Origin: Acidovorax sp. 106
Lineage (GTDB): Bacteria > Pseudomonadota > Gammaproteobacteria > Burkholderiales > Burkholderiaceae_C
Reading direction: 5' to 3'
Length of the DNA stretch: 64,000 bases
Assembly: GCF_003663825.1 (NCBI RefSeq)
Contig: NZ_RCCC01000001.1
Coordinates: 2,178,501 to 2,242,500, forward strand
Part shown: positions 54,966 to 63,488 of the stretch, piece after piece
Numbering within the stretch: position 1 is the stretch's first letter
Layout of the letters: the number at the start of each line of letters is the position of its first letter
The notes under the pieces: generated by a model
What the model saw: the letters and a program-made list of their open reading frames with translations, nothing else
Database searches by the model: none
Told to the model about the DNA's origin: nothing
Program-made: the position numbers and the translations under genes

Positions 54966-56048
54966 ATGTCTGTTCGATTTTTTCTCCACACCCTGTTGAC
55001 CCTGCTGCTGGCCTGGGCCGCAGCCGCCACCTGCGTGGCCCTGCACACCCCGCTGCCGTGGATGCTGGGGCCGCTGGTGGTCACCTCGCTGCTGTCCATT
55101 GGCGGCGCCCCCACCGAAAGCTGGGGCCCGCTGCGCAATGCCGGGCAGTGGACCATTGGCGCCACGCTGGGCCTGTACTTCACGCCTGAGGTCACTGCCC
55201 TGGTAGGCAGCCTGTGGTGGGCCATTGTCCTGGGCATTGGGTGGGCGCTGCTGCTGGGCTGGGGCTTTGGTGCCTGGTTGTACCGGCTGCATGCACCACG
55301 CATGCACGGTGTGCCCGCGCCCATGCTGCGCGCCACCAGCTACTTTGCCGGGGCCATCGGCGCTGCATCAGAGATGACGCTGCTAGCCGAGCGCGAAAAC
55401 GCCCGCACCGACCTGGTCGCGGCAAGCCATAGCCTGCGGCTGCTCATCGTCACCCTCACCATTCCGTTGGCCCTGCAGTGGAGTGGATTGCATGGCCTGG
55501 ATGTGCTGGCGCCCCCGGTGCGCGTGGTGGATTGGCAGGGGCTGGTGCTGCTGGGCGCCCTCACTGGCGCTGGCGCGCTGCTGATGGACCGGCTGGGCCG
55601 CGCCAACCCCTGGTTCATGGGCGCCATGCTGGTCTCCATGGGGCTCACCATGGCCAGCATCACCTTGTCGGCCGTGCCGCAAGGCCTGGTCAATGCGGCG
55701 CAGCTGGTGATTGGGGTGAGCCTGGGCGTGCGGTTTCGGGCCGATTTCTTGCGCGCCGCCCCGCGCTGGCTGGCCACGGTGGCGGTCGGTACGCTGGGGT
55801 TGATGGCCGTGTGCGCCGCCTTTGCCGCTCTGCTGGCCTGGGGCACGGGCCTGCCCTGGGCCACGATGGTGCTGGGCGCCTCACCCGGCGGCATTGCCGA
55901 AATGTCGATCACCGCCAAGGTGCTGCAACTCGGCGTGCCAGTGGTCACGGCCTTCCAGGTGTGCCGATTGATGGCGGTGTTGATGCTGGTGGCGCCGCTG
56001 TACCGGCGGATCTACCCGCCAGAAGCGTCAGCAGGCGCAGCGGAGTGA
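54966..56048 (+). CDS. AbrB-family (ammonia monooxygenase-like) membrane protein
   Basis: A 360-residue membrane protein with about 10 helices in two similar halves. Family patterns are PLPWMLGPLVVTSLLSIGG in the first half, SYFAGAIGAASEMTLLAERE before the middle, and TMVLGASPGGIAEMSITAKV in the second half, the second and third being internal equivalents. The family (AbrB, also called putative ammonia monooxygenase) is of uncertain function; transport or regulation has been suggested, and the oxygenase name is not supported by any metal site. The frame is open further upstream; the ATG at 54966 before the first helix is chosen. No ribosome-binding site is obvious. Confidence 0.87.
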   Translation: MSVRFFLHTLLTLLLAWAAAATCVALHTPLPWMLGPLVVTSLLSIGGAPTESWGPLRNAGQWTIGATLGLYFTPEVTALVGSLWWAIVLGIGWALLLGWGFGAWLYRLHAPRMHGVPAPMLRATSYFAGAIGAASEMTLLAERENARTDLVAASHSLRLLIVTLTIPLALQWSGLHGLDVLAPPVRVVDWQGLVLLGALTGAGALLMDRLGRANPWFMGAMLVSMGLTMASITLSAVPQGLVNAAQLVIGVSLGVRFRADFLRAAPRWLATVAVGTLGLMAVCAAFAALLAWGTGLPWATMVLGASPGGIAEMSITAKVLQLGVPVVTAFQVCRLMAVLMLVAPLYRRIYPPEASAGAAE

Positions 56049-56084
56049 AGGCAGGCGAGCCGCCCGGACTGGGCGCTACGCCGC

Positions 56085-56381
56085 TCAGTGCACGATCACC
56101 GGGTTCTGCGCCAGCCCGGCGTAGCGGTCCAGCGCGTCTTCCACTTCTTCCTGTGTAGGGGTGTCGCGCTGCCAGGCCAGGATTTGCTCCTGGAACATTT
56201 CGGCCCAGGAGCCGTCCAGGTACACCTCTTTGCCCGAGCGTTTGTCCACGATCTCAAAGCCGTGGCGGGACAGTTGGGGTTTGGGGGGCGCGGTGTCGTT
56301 GAGCGCCTGGGTCGATTTCTCCACGGCGTCAGGCAGCATGTGGACCACCACAAAGGATTCAGAGTCGTAGAGCATTTGCAT
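56085..56381 (-). CDS. DUF3567 family protein
   Basis: A 98-residue protein matching the betaproteobacterial DUF3567 family, of unknown role. It opens with MQMLYDSESFVVVHMLPDA and contains RHGFEIVDKRSGKEVYLDGS and WAEMFQEQILAWQ, with a helical C-terminus. No signal peptide or membrane helix. The ATG at 56381 follows a purine-rich GGGGGAA. The open frame continues upstream for 75 codons but that part is not conserved-looking. It converges with the AbrB-family gene and stands alone. Confidence 0.88.
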   Translation of the reverse strand: MQMLYDSESFVVVHMLPDAVEKSTQALNDTAPPKPQLSRHGFEIVDKRSGKEVYLDGSWAEMFQEQILAWQRDTPTQEEVEDALDRYAGLAQNPVIVH

Positions 56382-56568
56382 GGTGTTCCCCCAGTCGATA
56401 CAAAAGACAGATGACAGCGGGTGAGCAGAGTTCAAGGGCAGCACCCCTGAAACGGCATTCGCAGGCTCGCAACCAGTATTCCATGAATCGGCATGGCATT
56501 CAGGCTGGAGATGATTTTTTGCTGCCCCGCTGCGCTTTTGCGCAACAGGGTTGGTTGTACTCGCCCGT

Positions 56569-57771
56569 TCAGGGCGGGCCGCTGGCGCGCAGGCGCAGGT
56601 CGGCAAAGTCGCCGTTGGCCTGGGTGATCTTGATGCGCACGGGCAGGTAGCCCATGCTGGGGGCCAGCCACAGCTCGGCTTTCTGGTCGTAGTCGCGCCG
56701 GGGCAGGCGCTGCAGCTTGAGGGTGGGCAGGGTGCCTGCGGGCAGGGTCAGGGTTTCAGGGGCTTCCACGGTGAAGGTCCAGCGGTCAGCGCTGGTGGCG
56801 CTCACGGTGGTCAGCGTCAGCTGGGTGCCGGGCACAAAGCGCTCGGGCGTGGCGGCCAGCAGGCCCGCGAGCTGGATGAAGACGCTCAGGCGGTCCTGGG
56901 CGCCAGGGCCCACGGCGGCCTCTGGGGTGTTGGCGCTGAAGGTGACACGGCCCCGGGTGTAGTCGAAGTGGGCGGCGCGTTCGCTGCGGTTGCGGTCGCC
57001 AAAGCGCTCGGGTTGCAGGCCCTGGGGCGTGACCATGCCGGTGCTGCGCTGGGTGCGCGAGCCCACCAAAAACGCGCTGATCTCCTGGCGCGCCTCGTAG
57101 CGGGCGCCGTCGTGTTGCCACACCAGTTCTGCGCGGGCCTGGTAGTCAAATTTCTTGGCTTGCCCTGCCACGTCAAAGGCCAGTTTGACGGGCGCAGGCA
57201 AGCGCACGGGGGGCGCTGCGGTGCTCGCGCCATCGCCTGGCTGCCCGCCTGGTGGGGTGATGTCTACGCCGGAGCCTTCCGCACTGGCCTGGGCCGGGGG
57301 CGCGCTGGCTGCGGGCTGGGGGGTAGAGGCCGCAGGGGCGGCCATGTCCGGGGCGGCTGCGGAAGCTGGCGTGCCTGGGGCGTTTGCGCCACCAGCCCAT
57401 AGCTCGGCCTCGGCGTTGGCTGCGGGTTCGGCCGCCGCAGGCCCGTCGGCAGCGGTGTCTGTGACCAGCGTGGCGTCAACAGGCTCGGGGGGCTGCCCCG
57501 AGGGCGTTGGAGCCTTTTGGGCTGGAGAGCGTTTGGGCGGAGCAGGGCGCGGCTTGGCCGCCTGGAGCGCCGCCGCAGGGGTTGCGGCCGGGCTGGCTTG
57601 GCTGGGTGGTGGCAGGGCCGCTGCTGGTGGGGGCGCGGCCACGCTGCGGGTGCTGAACACCTTGCCCGCAGGGGTGGTGGGGCCTTCCCACGCCAGGGGA
57701 ATGCCGTGCAGCACCAGCCAGTGCAGTGCCAGCACCAGCGCCGTCAGGGCCAGCAGCGTGCGCCGTGGCAT
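56569..57771 (-). CDS. DUF3108 domain-containing membrane-anchored protein
   Basis: A 400-residue protein. A short N-terminal membrane anchor (LLALTALVLALHWLVLHGIP, residues about 5-24) is followed by about 150 residues rich in Ala, Pro and Thr, probably a periplasm-spanning linker. The C-terminal half (about 205-400) is a DUF3108 domain: KFDYQARAELVWQHDGARYE, then FSANTPEAAVGPGAQDRLSV and AELWLAPSMGYLPVRIKI. The domain is beta-rich and of unknown function. The ATG at 57771 starts at PRRTLLALTA; the open frame beyond it is spurious. It lies 37 bp behind the IclR gene on the same strand. Confidence 0.85.
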   Translation of the reverse strand: MPRRTLLALTALVLALHWLVLHGIPLAWEGPTTPAGKVFSTRSVAAPPPAAALPPPSQASPAATPAAALQAAKPRPAPPKRSPAQKAPTPSGQPPEPVDATLVTDTAADGPAAAEPAANAEAELWAGGANAPGTPASAAAPDMAAPAASTPQPAASAPPAQASAEGSGVDITPPGGQPGDGASTAAPPVRLPAPVKLAFDVAGQAKKFDYQARAELVWQHDGARYEARQEISAFLVGSRTQRSTGMVTPQGLQPERFGDRNRSERAAHFDYTRGRVTFSANTPEAAVGPGAQDRLSVFIQLAGLLAATPERFVPGTQLTLTTVSATSADRWTFTVEAPETLTLPAGTLPTLKLQRLPRRDYDQKAELWLAPSMGYLPVRIKITQANGDFADLRLRASGPP

Positions 57772-57808
57772 CAGCGCCTCAGGTGGCGGGGTTGTGGTGT
57801 CGTGGCCC

Positions 57809-58591
57809 TCATGCGCAGCCCGCGCCCAGGTCGGCAGACAACTGGGCTGCTGCGGCGCGCAGCGGCGCTTCCACCGCGCCGCCCCATTCGGGGTCAAACG
57901 TGGCGAGGGAGCCCAGCGTGGTGATGCCCAGCGCCAGGTGGCCATCGGCATCGAACACCGGGGCGCAGAAAGCGACGATGCCGGGCAGCAGCGTGTCGAC
58001 CACCCGGGCCATGCCGCGCTCGCGCACCTCGGCCAGCATGGCCTGGGCCTCGGGCAGGGTGGCGGGCAGATCGGTGCGGCGCAGCTTGGCGGCTTGGGCT
58101 AGCTCGTGCTGCAGCAGCGGGGCCACGGCATCAGGCGGCATGTAGGCCGCGAAGCAGCGCCCAGTGGCGGACGACAGCAGTGGCATCACGTCGCCCAGGC
58201 GCAGGTTGGCGGTGACGGCCTGGGGCGATTCCTCCCAGTGGACGATGGTGGGGCCGTGGTTGCCCCACACGGCCAGGGCCAGGGTGTGCTCCATCGTCTC
58301 CATCCAGCTGGGCACCCGCTCGCGCGCCAGCCGCATCGCATCGAGCCGCGCAAGCGACGCCAGGCCCAGTTGGAGCGCGGCGGGGCCCAGGTCGTAGCGG
58401 GCGGTGCGGCTGTCTTGGGTGACCAGCCCCAAGCGCTGAAAGCTCACCAAGTAGCGGTGCGCTTTGGCCGCACTCATGCCTGCTGCGGCAGCCACGTCCT
58501 TGAGCATCAAAGGGCCGCGTGCGCGGGTCAGCCCCTCCAGCAGGGCAAATCCGACTTCTACCGACTGGATGCCTGCACGTTCTTTGTCCAT
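57809..58591 (-). CDS. IclR-family transcriptional regulator
   Basis: About 260 residues. The N-terminal winged helix-turn-helix (residues 8-70) reads IQSVEVGFALLEGLTRARGP and MSAAKAHRYLVSFQRLGLV; the C-terminal ligand-binding domain has SSATGRCFAAYMP and GIVAFCAPVFDADGHLALGI. IclR proteins usually repress a neighbouring catabolic operon. It diverges from the fumarylacetoacetate hydrolase gene, 126 bp apart, with a palindrome between them, so that gene and the Bug-type gene are the probable targets. I start at the ATG at 58591; a GTG two codons earlier is possible. Confidence 0.9.
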   Translation of the reverse strand: MDKERAGIQSVEVGFALLEGLTRARGPLMLKDVAAAAGMSAAKAHRYLVSFQRLGLVTQDSRTARYDLGPAALQLGLASLARLDAMRLARERVPSWMETMEHTLALAVWGNHGPTIVHWEESPQAVTANLRLGDVMPLLSSATGRCFAAYMPPDAVAPLLQHELAQAAKLRRTDLPATLPEAQAMLAEVRERGMARVVDTLLPGIVAFCAPVFDADGHLALGITTLGSLATFDPEWGGAVEAPLRAAAAQLSADLGAGCA

Positions 58592-58643
58592 GTGCACTAG
58601 AATTTGCGAGTTTTGTTTAGTTAAATCAATTTACCAAATCGTA

Positions 58644-58658
58644 ATTTCGCTAGGAAAT
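58644..58658. promoter_or_regulatory. Candidate IclR operator
   Basis: ATTTCGCTAGGAAAT is a 15-base palindrome with 5-base arms, the size and shape of known IclR-family operators. ATTTCG is matched again by CGAAAT at 58667-58672. It lies in the A/T-rich divergent region 60-74 bp before the FAH start and 53-67 bp before the IclR start. Confidence 0.45.
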
Positions 58659-58717
58659 ACGAATGTCGAAATCCGGTTTGGTGCCCATCTACTTTGAGAG
58701 ACAAAGGTCCTGCCACC

Positions 58718-59731
58718 ATGAAACTCGCTACGTACAAAGACGGCTCGCGCGACGGCCAACTGGTTGTGGTCTCCCGTGATCTGGGCACGGCCCATTATGC
58801 GACCGGCATTGCCAGCAAGCTGCAGCAGGTGCTGGACGACTGGGGCTTCCTCTCGCCCCAGCTGCAAGACCTGTACGACCAGCTCAACAGCGGCCGCGCG
58901 CGCCATGCCTTCCCGTTTGACCCGGCCCAGTGCATGGCTCCGCTGCCCCGCGCCTACCAGTGGGCCGATGGCTCGGCCTACATCAACCACGTCGAACTGG
59001 TGCGAAAAGCGCGCAACTCCGAAGTGCCGGAGAGTTTTTACACCGACCCGCTCATGTACCAGGGCGGCAGCGACGACTTCATTGGTCCCTGCGACCCGGT
59101 GGTGGTGCCCAGCGAAGCCATGGGCATCGACTTTGAGGCGGAAATCGCCGTCGTCACCGGTGATGTGAAGATGGGCGCCACGCCCGAGCAGGCGCTCGAT
59201 GGGATCCGCCTGGTGATGATTGCCAACGACGTGAGCCTGCGCAACCTGATTCCTGCCGAGCTGGCCAAGGGCTTTGGCTTCTTCCAGAGCAAGCCCGCCA
59301 CCGCGTTTGGCCCCGTGGCCGTGACGCTGGACGAACTGGGTGACGCCTGGGACAAGGGCCGCTTGAACCTCACCGTGCAGTCCACCTGGAACGGCCGCAA
59401 GGTCGGCATGTGCGATGCAGGCCCCGAGATGACCTTCCACTTCGGCCAGCTCATCGCCCACATTGCCAAGACGCGCAACGTGCGCGCGGGCTCCATCGTG
59501 GGCAGCGGCACCGTCAGCAACAAGGGTGTGGAGCAAAAAGGCCGCATGGAATGGCCTAAGGGCTATAGCTGCATTGCCGAAAAGCGCTGCATCGAGACCA
59601 TCCAGGACGGCAAGCCCAGCACCGACTTCATGAAGTTTGGCGACACCATCCGCATCGAAGTCAAGGGCAAGGACGGCTCCAGCATTTTTGGCGCCATCGA
59701 CCAAGAGATTGCGTCGCCCGAAGCGGTTTGA
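58718..59731 (+). CDS. Fumarylacetoacetate hydrolase family protein
   Basis: A 337-residue FAH-superfamily hydrolase. The metal-binding acids are in MGIDFEAEIAVVTGDV and the catalytic fold continues with IANDVSLRNLIPAELAKGFG, FFQSKPATAFGPVAVT and IVGSGTVSNKGV. Length and N-terminus (MKLATYKDGSRDG) match the bacterial FAH group that cleaves carbon-carbon bonds of fumarylacetoacetate or related ring-cleavage products of aromatic catabolism; a maleylacetoacetate isomerase gene is not present here. The ATG at 58718 has AAAGG ahead. IclR control and the downstream uptake protein suggest a small catabolic unit. Confidence 0.9.
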   Translation: MKLATYKDGSRDGQLVVVSRDLGTAHYATGIASKLQQVLDDWGFLSPQLQDLYDQLNSGRARHAFPFDPAQCMAPLPRAYQWADGSAYINHVELVRKARNSEVPESFYTDPLMYQGGSDDFIGPCDPVVVPSEAMGIDFEAEIAVVTGDVKMGATPEQALDGIRLVMIANDVSLRNLIPAELAKGFGFFQSKPATAFGPVAVTLDELGDAWDKGRLNLTVQSTWNGRKVGMCDAGPEMTFHFGQLIAHIAKTRNVRAGSIVGSGTVSNKGVEQKGRMEWPKGYSCIAEKRCIETIQDGKPSTDFMKFGDTIRIEVKGKDGSSIFGAIDQEIASPEAV

Positions 59732-59766
59732 CCCCACCCCCGGGGATGAGCAGCACAACGCCCTGG

Positions 59767-59826
59767 ATATAGATAAAAAATGGCGCTAGCGCTTTCTGGA
59801 TAAGCGCTGGAAGCTATCAAAAATAA
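59767..59826. repeat. Family A repeat before the Bug-type gene
   Basis: AAATGGCGCTAGCGCTTTCTGG then ATAAGCGCTGGAAGCTATC: core palindrome AGCGCTT/AAGCGCT is intact, the left arm has drifted. It lies between the FAH and Bug-type genes and ends about 18 bp before the latter start. Confidence 0.75.
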
Positions 59827-59844
59827 AGCAAACGGAGACAAGCC

Positions 59845-60831
59845 ATGCAACGCAGAACCCTTCTTTCAGCCCTTCCCGCACTGGCCGCCACAGGCGCAGC
59901 CCTCTCTGCCCCCTGGGCGCACGCCCAGGCCGCCTGGCCCGACCAGCCTTTGCGCTGGGTGGTGCCGTACCCCGCAGGTGGCGGCACCGACGTGCTGGCG
60001 CGCACCGTGGCCGAGGCCATGCGCCAGACGCTGGGCCAGCAGATCGTGGTGGACAACCGCCCCGGCGCGTCCACCAACATCGGCGCGCAGATGGTGTCCA
60101 CGGCCAAGCCCGACGGCAACACCTTCATGTCGGCCGACAACGCCGTGCTGGCTTTCAATGAGCACCTCTTTACCAAACTGCCGTTCAACCCTGAAAAAGA
60201 TTTCACCTACGTGGGCGGCATCAGCCGCTTCCCGCTGGCGCTGGTGGTGAACCCCGCGTTCGAAGCCAAGACGGTGAAGGAATTTCTGGCCTACGCACGC
60301 GCCAACCCTGGCAAGCTCAACTACGCATCGCCTGGCAACGGCTCGCCACACCACCTGGCGATGGAGATGTTCAAGCACCGCACCAAGACCTTCCTCACGC
60401 ACATCCCCTACCGTGGCGCCGCGCCTGCGCTGCAGGACGTGATAGGCGGCCAGGTGCCCTGCATGTTTCTGGACCTGGCGGCCGGCCTGCCCGTTATCGC
60501 CTCGGGCAAAGTGCGGGCGCTGGCCATCGGCTCGGCCCAACGGGTGGCAGCCCTGCCGGACGTGCCCACGCTGGCCGAAGCCGGTGTCCCCAATACGGAA
60601 GTGTTTGCCTTCCAGGGCCTGCTGGGCCCCGCTGGCCTGCCTGCTGCTATCACGGCCCGCCTCAATGCCGATTTGAACAAAGCCCTGTCCAACCCCGCCG
60701 TGGTCAAACGCATGCAGGACTTTGGCATGGAAGCCCTGCCTGGCACGCCCGAGCAGTTCCGCGCCATGGCGCGGGCCGAGTCCAAGCGTTGGGGCGAAAT
60801 CATCAAGGCGGCAGGCGTGCGCCTGGACTGA
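59845..60831 (+). CDS. Bug-family (TctC-like) periplasmic substrate-binding protein
   Basis: A 328-residue periplasmic binding protein of the Bug family, greatly expanded in Comamonadaceae and Bordetella and associated with tripartite tricarboxylate transport. The signal peptide (MQRRTLLSALPALAATGAAL) is cleaved after AHA near residue 27. Family segments: WVVPYPAGGGTDVLARTVAE, VVDNRPGASTNIGAQMV, LNYASPGNGSPHHLAMEMF and HIPYRGAAPALQDVIGGQV. The ATG has GGAG ahead. No membrane partners (TctA/TctB) are adjacent, as is usual for orphan Bug genes. Ligand unknown; a carboxylate linked to the FAH pathway is a guess. Confidence 0.92.
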   Translation: MQRRTLLSALPALAATGAALSAPWAHAQAAWPDQPLRWVVPYPAGGGTDVLARTVAEAMRQTLGQQIVVDNRPGASTNIGAQMVSTAKPDGNTFMSADNAVLAFNEHLFTKLPFNPEKDFTYVGGISRFPLALVVNPAFEAKTVKEFLAYARANPGKLNYASPGNGSPHHLAMEMFKHRTKTFLTHIPYRGAAPALQDVIGGQVPCMFLDLAAGLPVIASGKVRALAIGSAQRVAALPDVPTLAEAGVPNTEVFAFQGLLGPAGLPAAITARLNADLNKALSNPAVVKRMQDFGMEALPGTPEQFRAMARAESKRWGEIIKAAGVRLD

Positions 60832-60891
60832 CTTCTCGCGCAGCCTGCGCTGTCCGCTCCCCTGTACTGTGGGCACTGCCGTGCAGCAAAC

Positions 60892-60950
60892 CATTCGCAA
60901 ACATTCGCGAATGGCTGCATGTAACAGATGCTTACCGGCATTTGCATGCC
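60892..60950. promoter_or_regulatory. Cluster of palindromes upstream of the lipoprotein metalloprotease
   Basis: CATTCGC occurs at 60892-60898 and again 10 bp later at 60902-60908, where it is part of the perfect palindrome CATTCGCGAATG (60902-60913). A second palindrome GGCAT-TTGC-ATGCC is at 60937-60950. A -10-like TAAAAT follows at 60956-60961. This looks like an operator/promoter region, but no regulator can be named. Confidence 0.45.
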
Positions 60951-60972
60951 GTTAGCTAAAATTTGGGACTCG

Positions 60973-61025
60973 GCAAAGAGCCTGTTCAGCCTCAGAGAAG
61001 GGTTGAACAGGCTCTTTGCATTTTT
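60973..61025 (+). terminator. Strong terminator-like hairpin in the metalloprotease leader
   Basis: GCAAAGAGCCTGTTCA (60973-60988) pairs perfectly over 16 bases with TGAACAGGCTCTTTGC (61004-61019), with a 15-base loop, followed by A and five T residues (61021-61025). It lies 141 bp after the Bug-type gene and 84 bp before the metalloprotease start, so it either ends the former transcript or acts as an attenuator of the latter. Confidence 0.8.
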
Positions 61026-61109
61026 CACCGCATAAAGCGGGCTGTTGCAGAGTGTTTGACCGGTGTTCGAGCGCAACAGGCCCCAGTTCACGACGAGAGA
61101 GGGAAAACC

Positions 61110-63257
61110 ATGGTTTCAAAGCCCGTTGCCATTCGGGAAGGTGTTGTTGCGCCCGCCGCTATTGCCCAAGGCGCCCAGGTGCCTGAGGGGCAGGTGTGGG
61201 TACCCCGGGCCACCACGGCGAGCCGTGCCAGCTTGCGGGCCATCGCCGCCTTCACCACCCTGGTGGCGCTGACCGCCTGCGGCGGCGGCAACGACGATGG
61301 CAGCACGGTCGCGACACCCGAGCCCCCAACGGTAGTCCCCACCACTCCGGCGCCGACCCCTGTGGCCGAGCCAAATCCTGTGCCGACCCCGGTTCCTGCG
61401 CCGGTGCCAACACCGGTCCCGGCTCCGGCTCCCACGCCAACTCCGGCTCCCGCGCCAACGCCAACGCCAACGCCAACGCCAACGCCAACGCCAACGCCAA
61501 CGCCTACTCCGGCCCCCGCACCGACTCCTGTGCCAACCCCCGCTCCGGCTCCAGCTCCCGCGCCGACCCCAGCGCCTGCACCTGCACCTGCACCTGCACC
61601 TGCACCTGCACCCACGCCAGCCCCAGCACCTTCGCCAACGCCCGCACCTTCGCCAACGCCCGCACCGGCCCCAGCGCCTGCACCCACATCCTCCGCACGC
61701 ATTGCCAGCGTCGAACTGGCGCAATCCATGGTCTACCCGGTCACGGATGCCGAACTGGTGCTGGTCAAGAACAAGAACGTTCTGCTGCTGGCCAAGGTCA
61801 CCACCACCAACACTACAGAGGCCAAGCCCGCTGGTACCCTGCGTGTGGAAAACAGCAGTGGCCAGTTGCTGCAGACCATTGCGATGACGGCCCCCACCGG
61901 CGCGATCCCCTCCACGGCGCCCGCCTCGCCCAGCTTGACCACGGCGTACTCCGCCACCATTCCTGCCTCGCTGATCAACAGTGGCATCGTGCTGAAGGTC
62001 AGCCTGGCCAATGGCCAGACACCCACCACCGTCACGCCGCGCGTGGGGGCAGAAAATGCCATCACGCTCATGGCGGTGCCGGTCAAGATCGGGTCCACCA
62101 CGGTCGATATGCCCACTGGTATGGCCGCCTATTTCCAGCCCAAGGTGCCCGTAGGCAAGGTGACGGAGCAAATCCACGCGACCTTTACTTCCACCGCAGT
62201 GCCTACCTTCCCGGCGAATGAGTCCGAGTGGTCCACCGCCATGGGCAAGATCCTGGGTGAGATGGCGGCCTTGCGCACCAGCGAGAGCGGCAGCAGCCGC
62301 ACGTACTACTACGGCTTTCTGCCCAAAGTCACTTACGGCCAAGTGGGGCTGGGCTATGTGCCTGGCAATGCCGCAGTGGGGGTGGGCAAGTTTGCCAACA
62401 ACAACATGGGCGTGGCGCTGGACACCATGGTCCATGAACTGGGCCACAACCTGAGCCTGAGTCACGCCCCCTGCGGCGTGACCAATGGCGACCCGCAGTA
62501 CCCCTACGCAGGCGGCACCCTGGGCGGCAGCGGCCGCTACATCTGGGGCTACAACCTCAGTACGGCAACGTTCATTGACGCCACCGACACCAGCAAGCAC
62601 GACGCCATGAGCTACTGTGGCGGCAGCAGCTTCTCGGACTACAGCTACCGCAAGATGCAAAAGCACCTGACCCCTGCGGACGCCCTGTATGTCACCGAGA
62701 CCAAGGCGGCCGAGTTGCCGCAGGAGCTGCTGCTCATCAGCGGCCAGCTCGATGCCTCTGGCGTCAAGGTCAACCCGCTCAAGGCCTTCCAGGGCCTGCT
62801 GCAAGCGCCCGCGCCCGGCCCTTACACCCTGCGCATCACCACCACCACGGGCACAGTGCAATACCCGTTTGCCACCGACACGCTGGATCACCGCTCCGAT
62901 CTGGCCTTGTTCAGCTTCTCGGTGCCCAACCCGGGGCAGGTGCTGTCTGTGTCCATCCTGCGCGGCGACCAGGTGCTGTACAGCAGCCAGGCCGTGGCCA
63001 AGAACGGCATCTACACCAAAGCCAGCGCGCCGCAGATGTCTGCCGTGGAGCAGGGCGGTGTGCTGACGGTGCAGTGGGATGCGCAGACCTACCCGTACCT
63101 CATGGTCACCCATGTGGGCGACAAGCGCTCTACCCTCATCGTGGACGCCAAGGGCGGCAAATTGCAATTGCCCATCCAGGGAGTGCCCGCCGGGGGGCGC
63201 TATGAGCTGAGCTTCTCGGATGGTCTGAACGCCATGCGCATCGAGCAAAAGCGCTGA
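61110..63257 (+). CDS. Lipoprotein zinc metalloprotease with proline-rich linker
   Basis: A 715-residue surface or periplasmic protein. The hydrophobic segment [17 protein letters not shown] contains a lipobox (LTAC, Cys57) after an unusually long 40-residue N-terminal stretch. Residues about 68-193 are almost entirely Pro, Ala and Thr, encoded partly by perfect hexanucleotide repeats. The catalytic domain carries [13 protein letters not shown], giving His442, Glu443, His446 and His452 (HExxHxxxxxH, metzincin type), and DAMSYCGG further on as a likely Met-turn. It resembles bacterial reprolysin- or M66-like proteases. The C-terminal 200 residues look beta-rich. GAGGGA precedes the ATG at 61110; the frame is open upstream to 60963. 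A terminator follows. Confidence 0.85.
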   Translation: MVSKPVAIREGVVAPAAIAQGAQVPEGQVWVPRATTASRASLRAIAAFTTLVALTACGGGNDDGSTVATPEPPTVVPTTPAPTPVAEPNPVPTPVPAPVPTPVPAPAPTPTPAPAPTPTPTPTPTPTPTPTPTPAPAPTPVPTPAPAPAPAPTPAPAPAPAPAPAPAPTPAPAPSPTPAPSPTPAPAPAPAPTSSARIASVELAQSMVYPVTDAELVLVKNKNVLLLAKVTTTNTTEAKPAGTLRVENSSGQLLQTIAMTAPTGAIPSTAPASPSLTTAYSATIPASLINSGIVLKVSLANGQTPTTVTPRVGAENAITLMAVPVKIGSTTVDMPTGMAAYFQPKVPVGKVTEQIHATFTSTAVPTFPANESEWSTAMGKILGEMAALRTSESGSSRTYYYGFLPKVTYGQVGLGYVPGNAAVGVGKFANNNMGVALDTMVHELGHNLSLSHAPCGVTNGDPQYPYAGGTLGGSGRYIWGYNLSTATFIDATDTSKHDAMSYCGGSSFSDYSYRKMQKHLTPADALYVTETKAAELPQELLLISGQLDASGVKVNPLKAFQGLLQAPAPGPYTLRITTTTGTVQYPFATDTLDHRSDLALFSFSVPNPGQVLSVSILRGDQVLYSSQAVAKNGIYTKASAPQMSAVEQGGVLTVQWDAQTYPYLMVTHVGDKRSTLIVDAKGGKLQLPIQGVPAGGRYELSFSDGLNAMRIEQKR
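61454..61501 (+). repeat. Eight perfect tandem copies of a hexanucleotide
   Basis: GCCAAC is repeated eight times without error inside the proline-rich linker, encoding alternating Pro and Thr. Slippage would change linker length by two residues per unit without a frameshift. Confidence 0.95.
61575..61610 (+). repeat. Six perfect tandem copies of a second hexanucleotide
   Basis: CCTGCA is repeated six times, encoding Pro-Ala. Just downstream (61626-61661) an 18-base unit beginning GCACCTTCGCC is present twice in tandem. Confidence 0.95.
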
Positions 63258-63287
63258 CGCAGCCAGACCGCGACGGCATTCCACCCA

Positions 63288-63311
63288 GGGGGCTTTTACG
63301 CCCCCTTTTTT
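63288..63311 (+). terminator. Intrinsic terminator after the lipoprotein metalloprotease
   Basis: GGGGGC (63288-63293), a 6-base loop, GCCCCC (63300-63305), and six T residues (63306-63311). It lies 30 bp after the stop codon. Confidence 0.85.
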
Positions 63312-63488
63312 GGGGCCGAAAGCGCCCGCCTCGGCGGACGCCCTGCGCATAGGCAGCACGCCAGGCAGGGTTGTCGCCAAGGTGGCGTGCCGCCGCTGCG
63401 CCGCAGCGTTAACCTTCGTGGCTGCAAACAAGCAGGCGCCGCAGGTTTGTCTCTGCAGGCTCGCCTCCCCACACCAAGGAACCCACGC

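Noticed and set aside
61447..61667. CRISPR-like array
   Set aside because: The repeats are contiguous hexamers without spacers and are in frame in a coding region.
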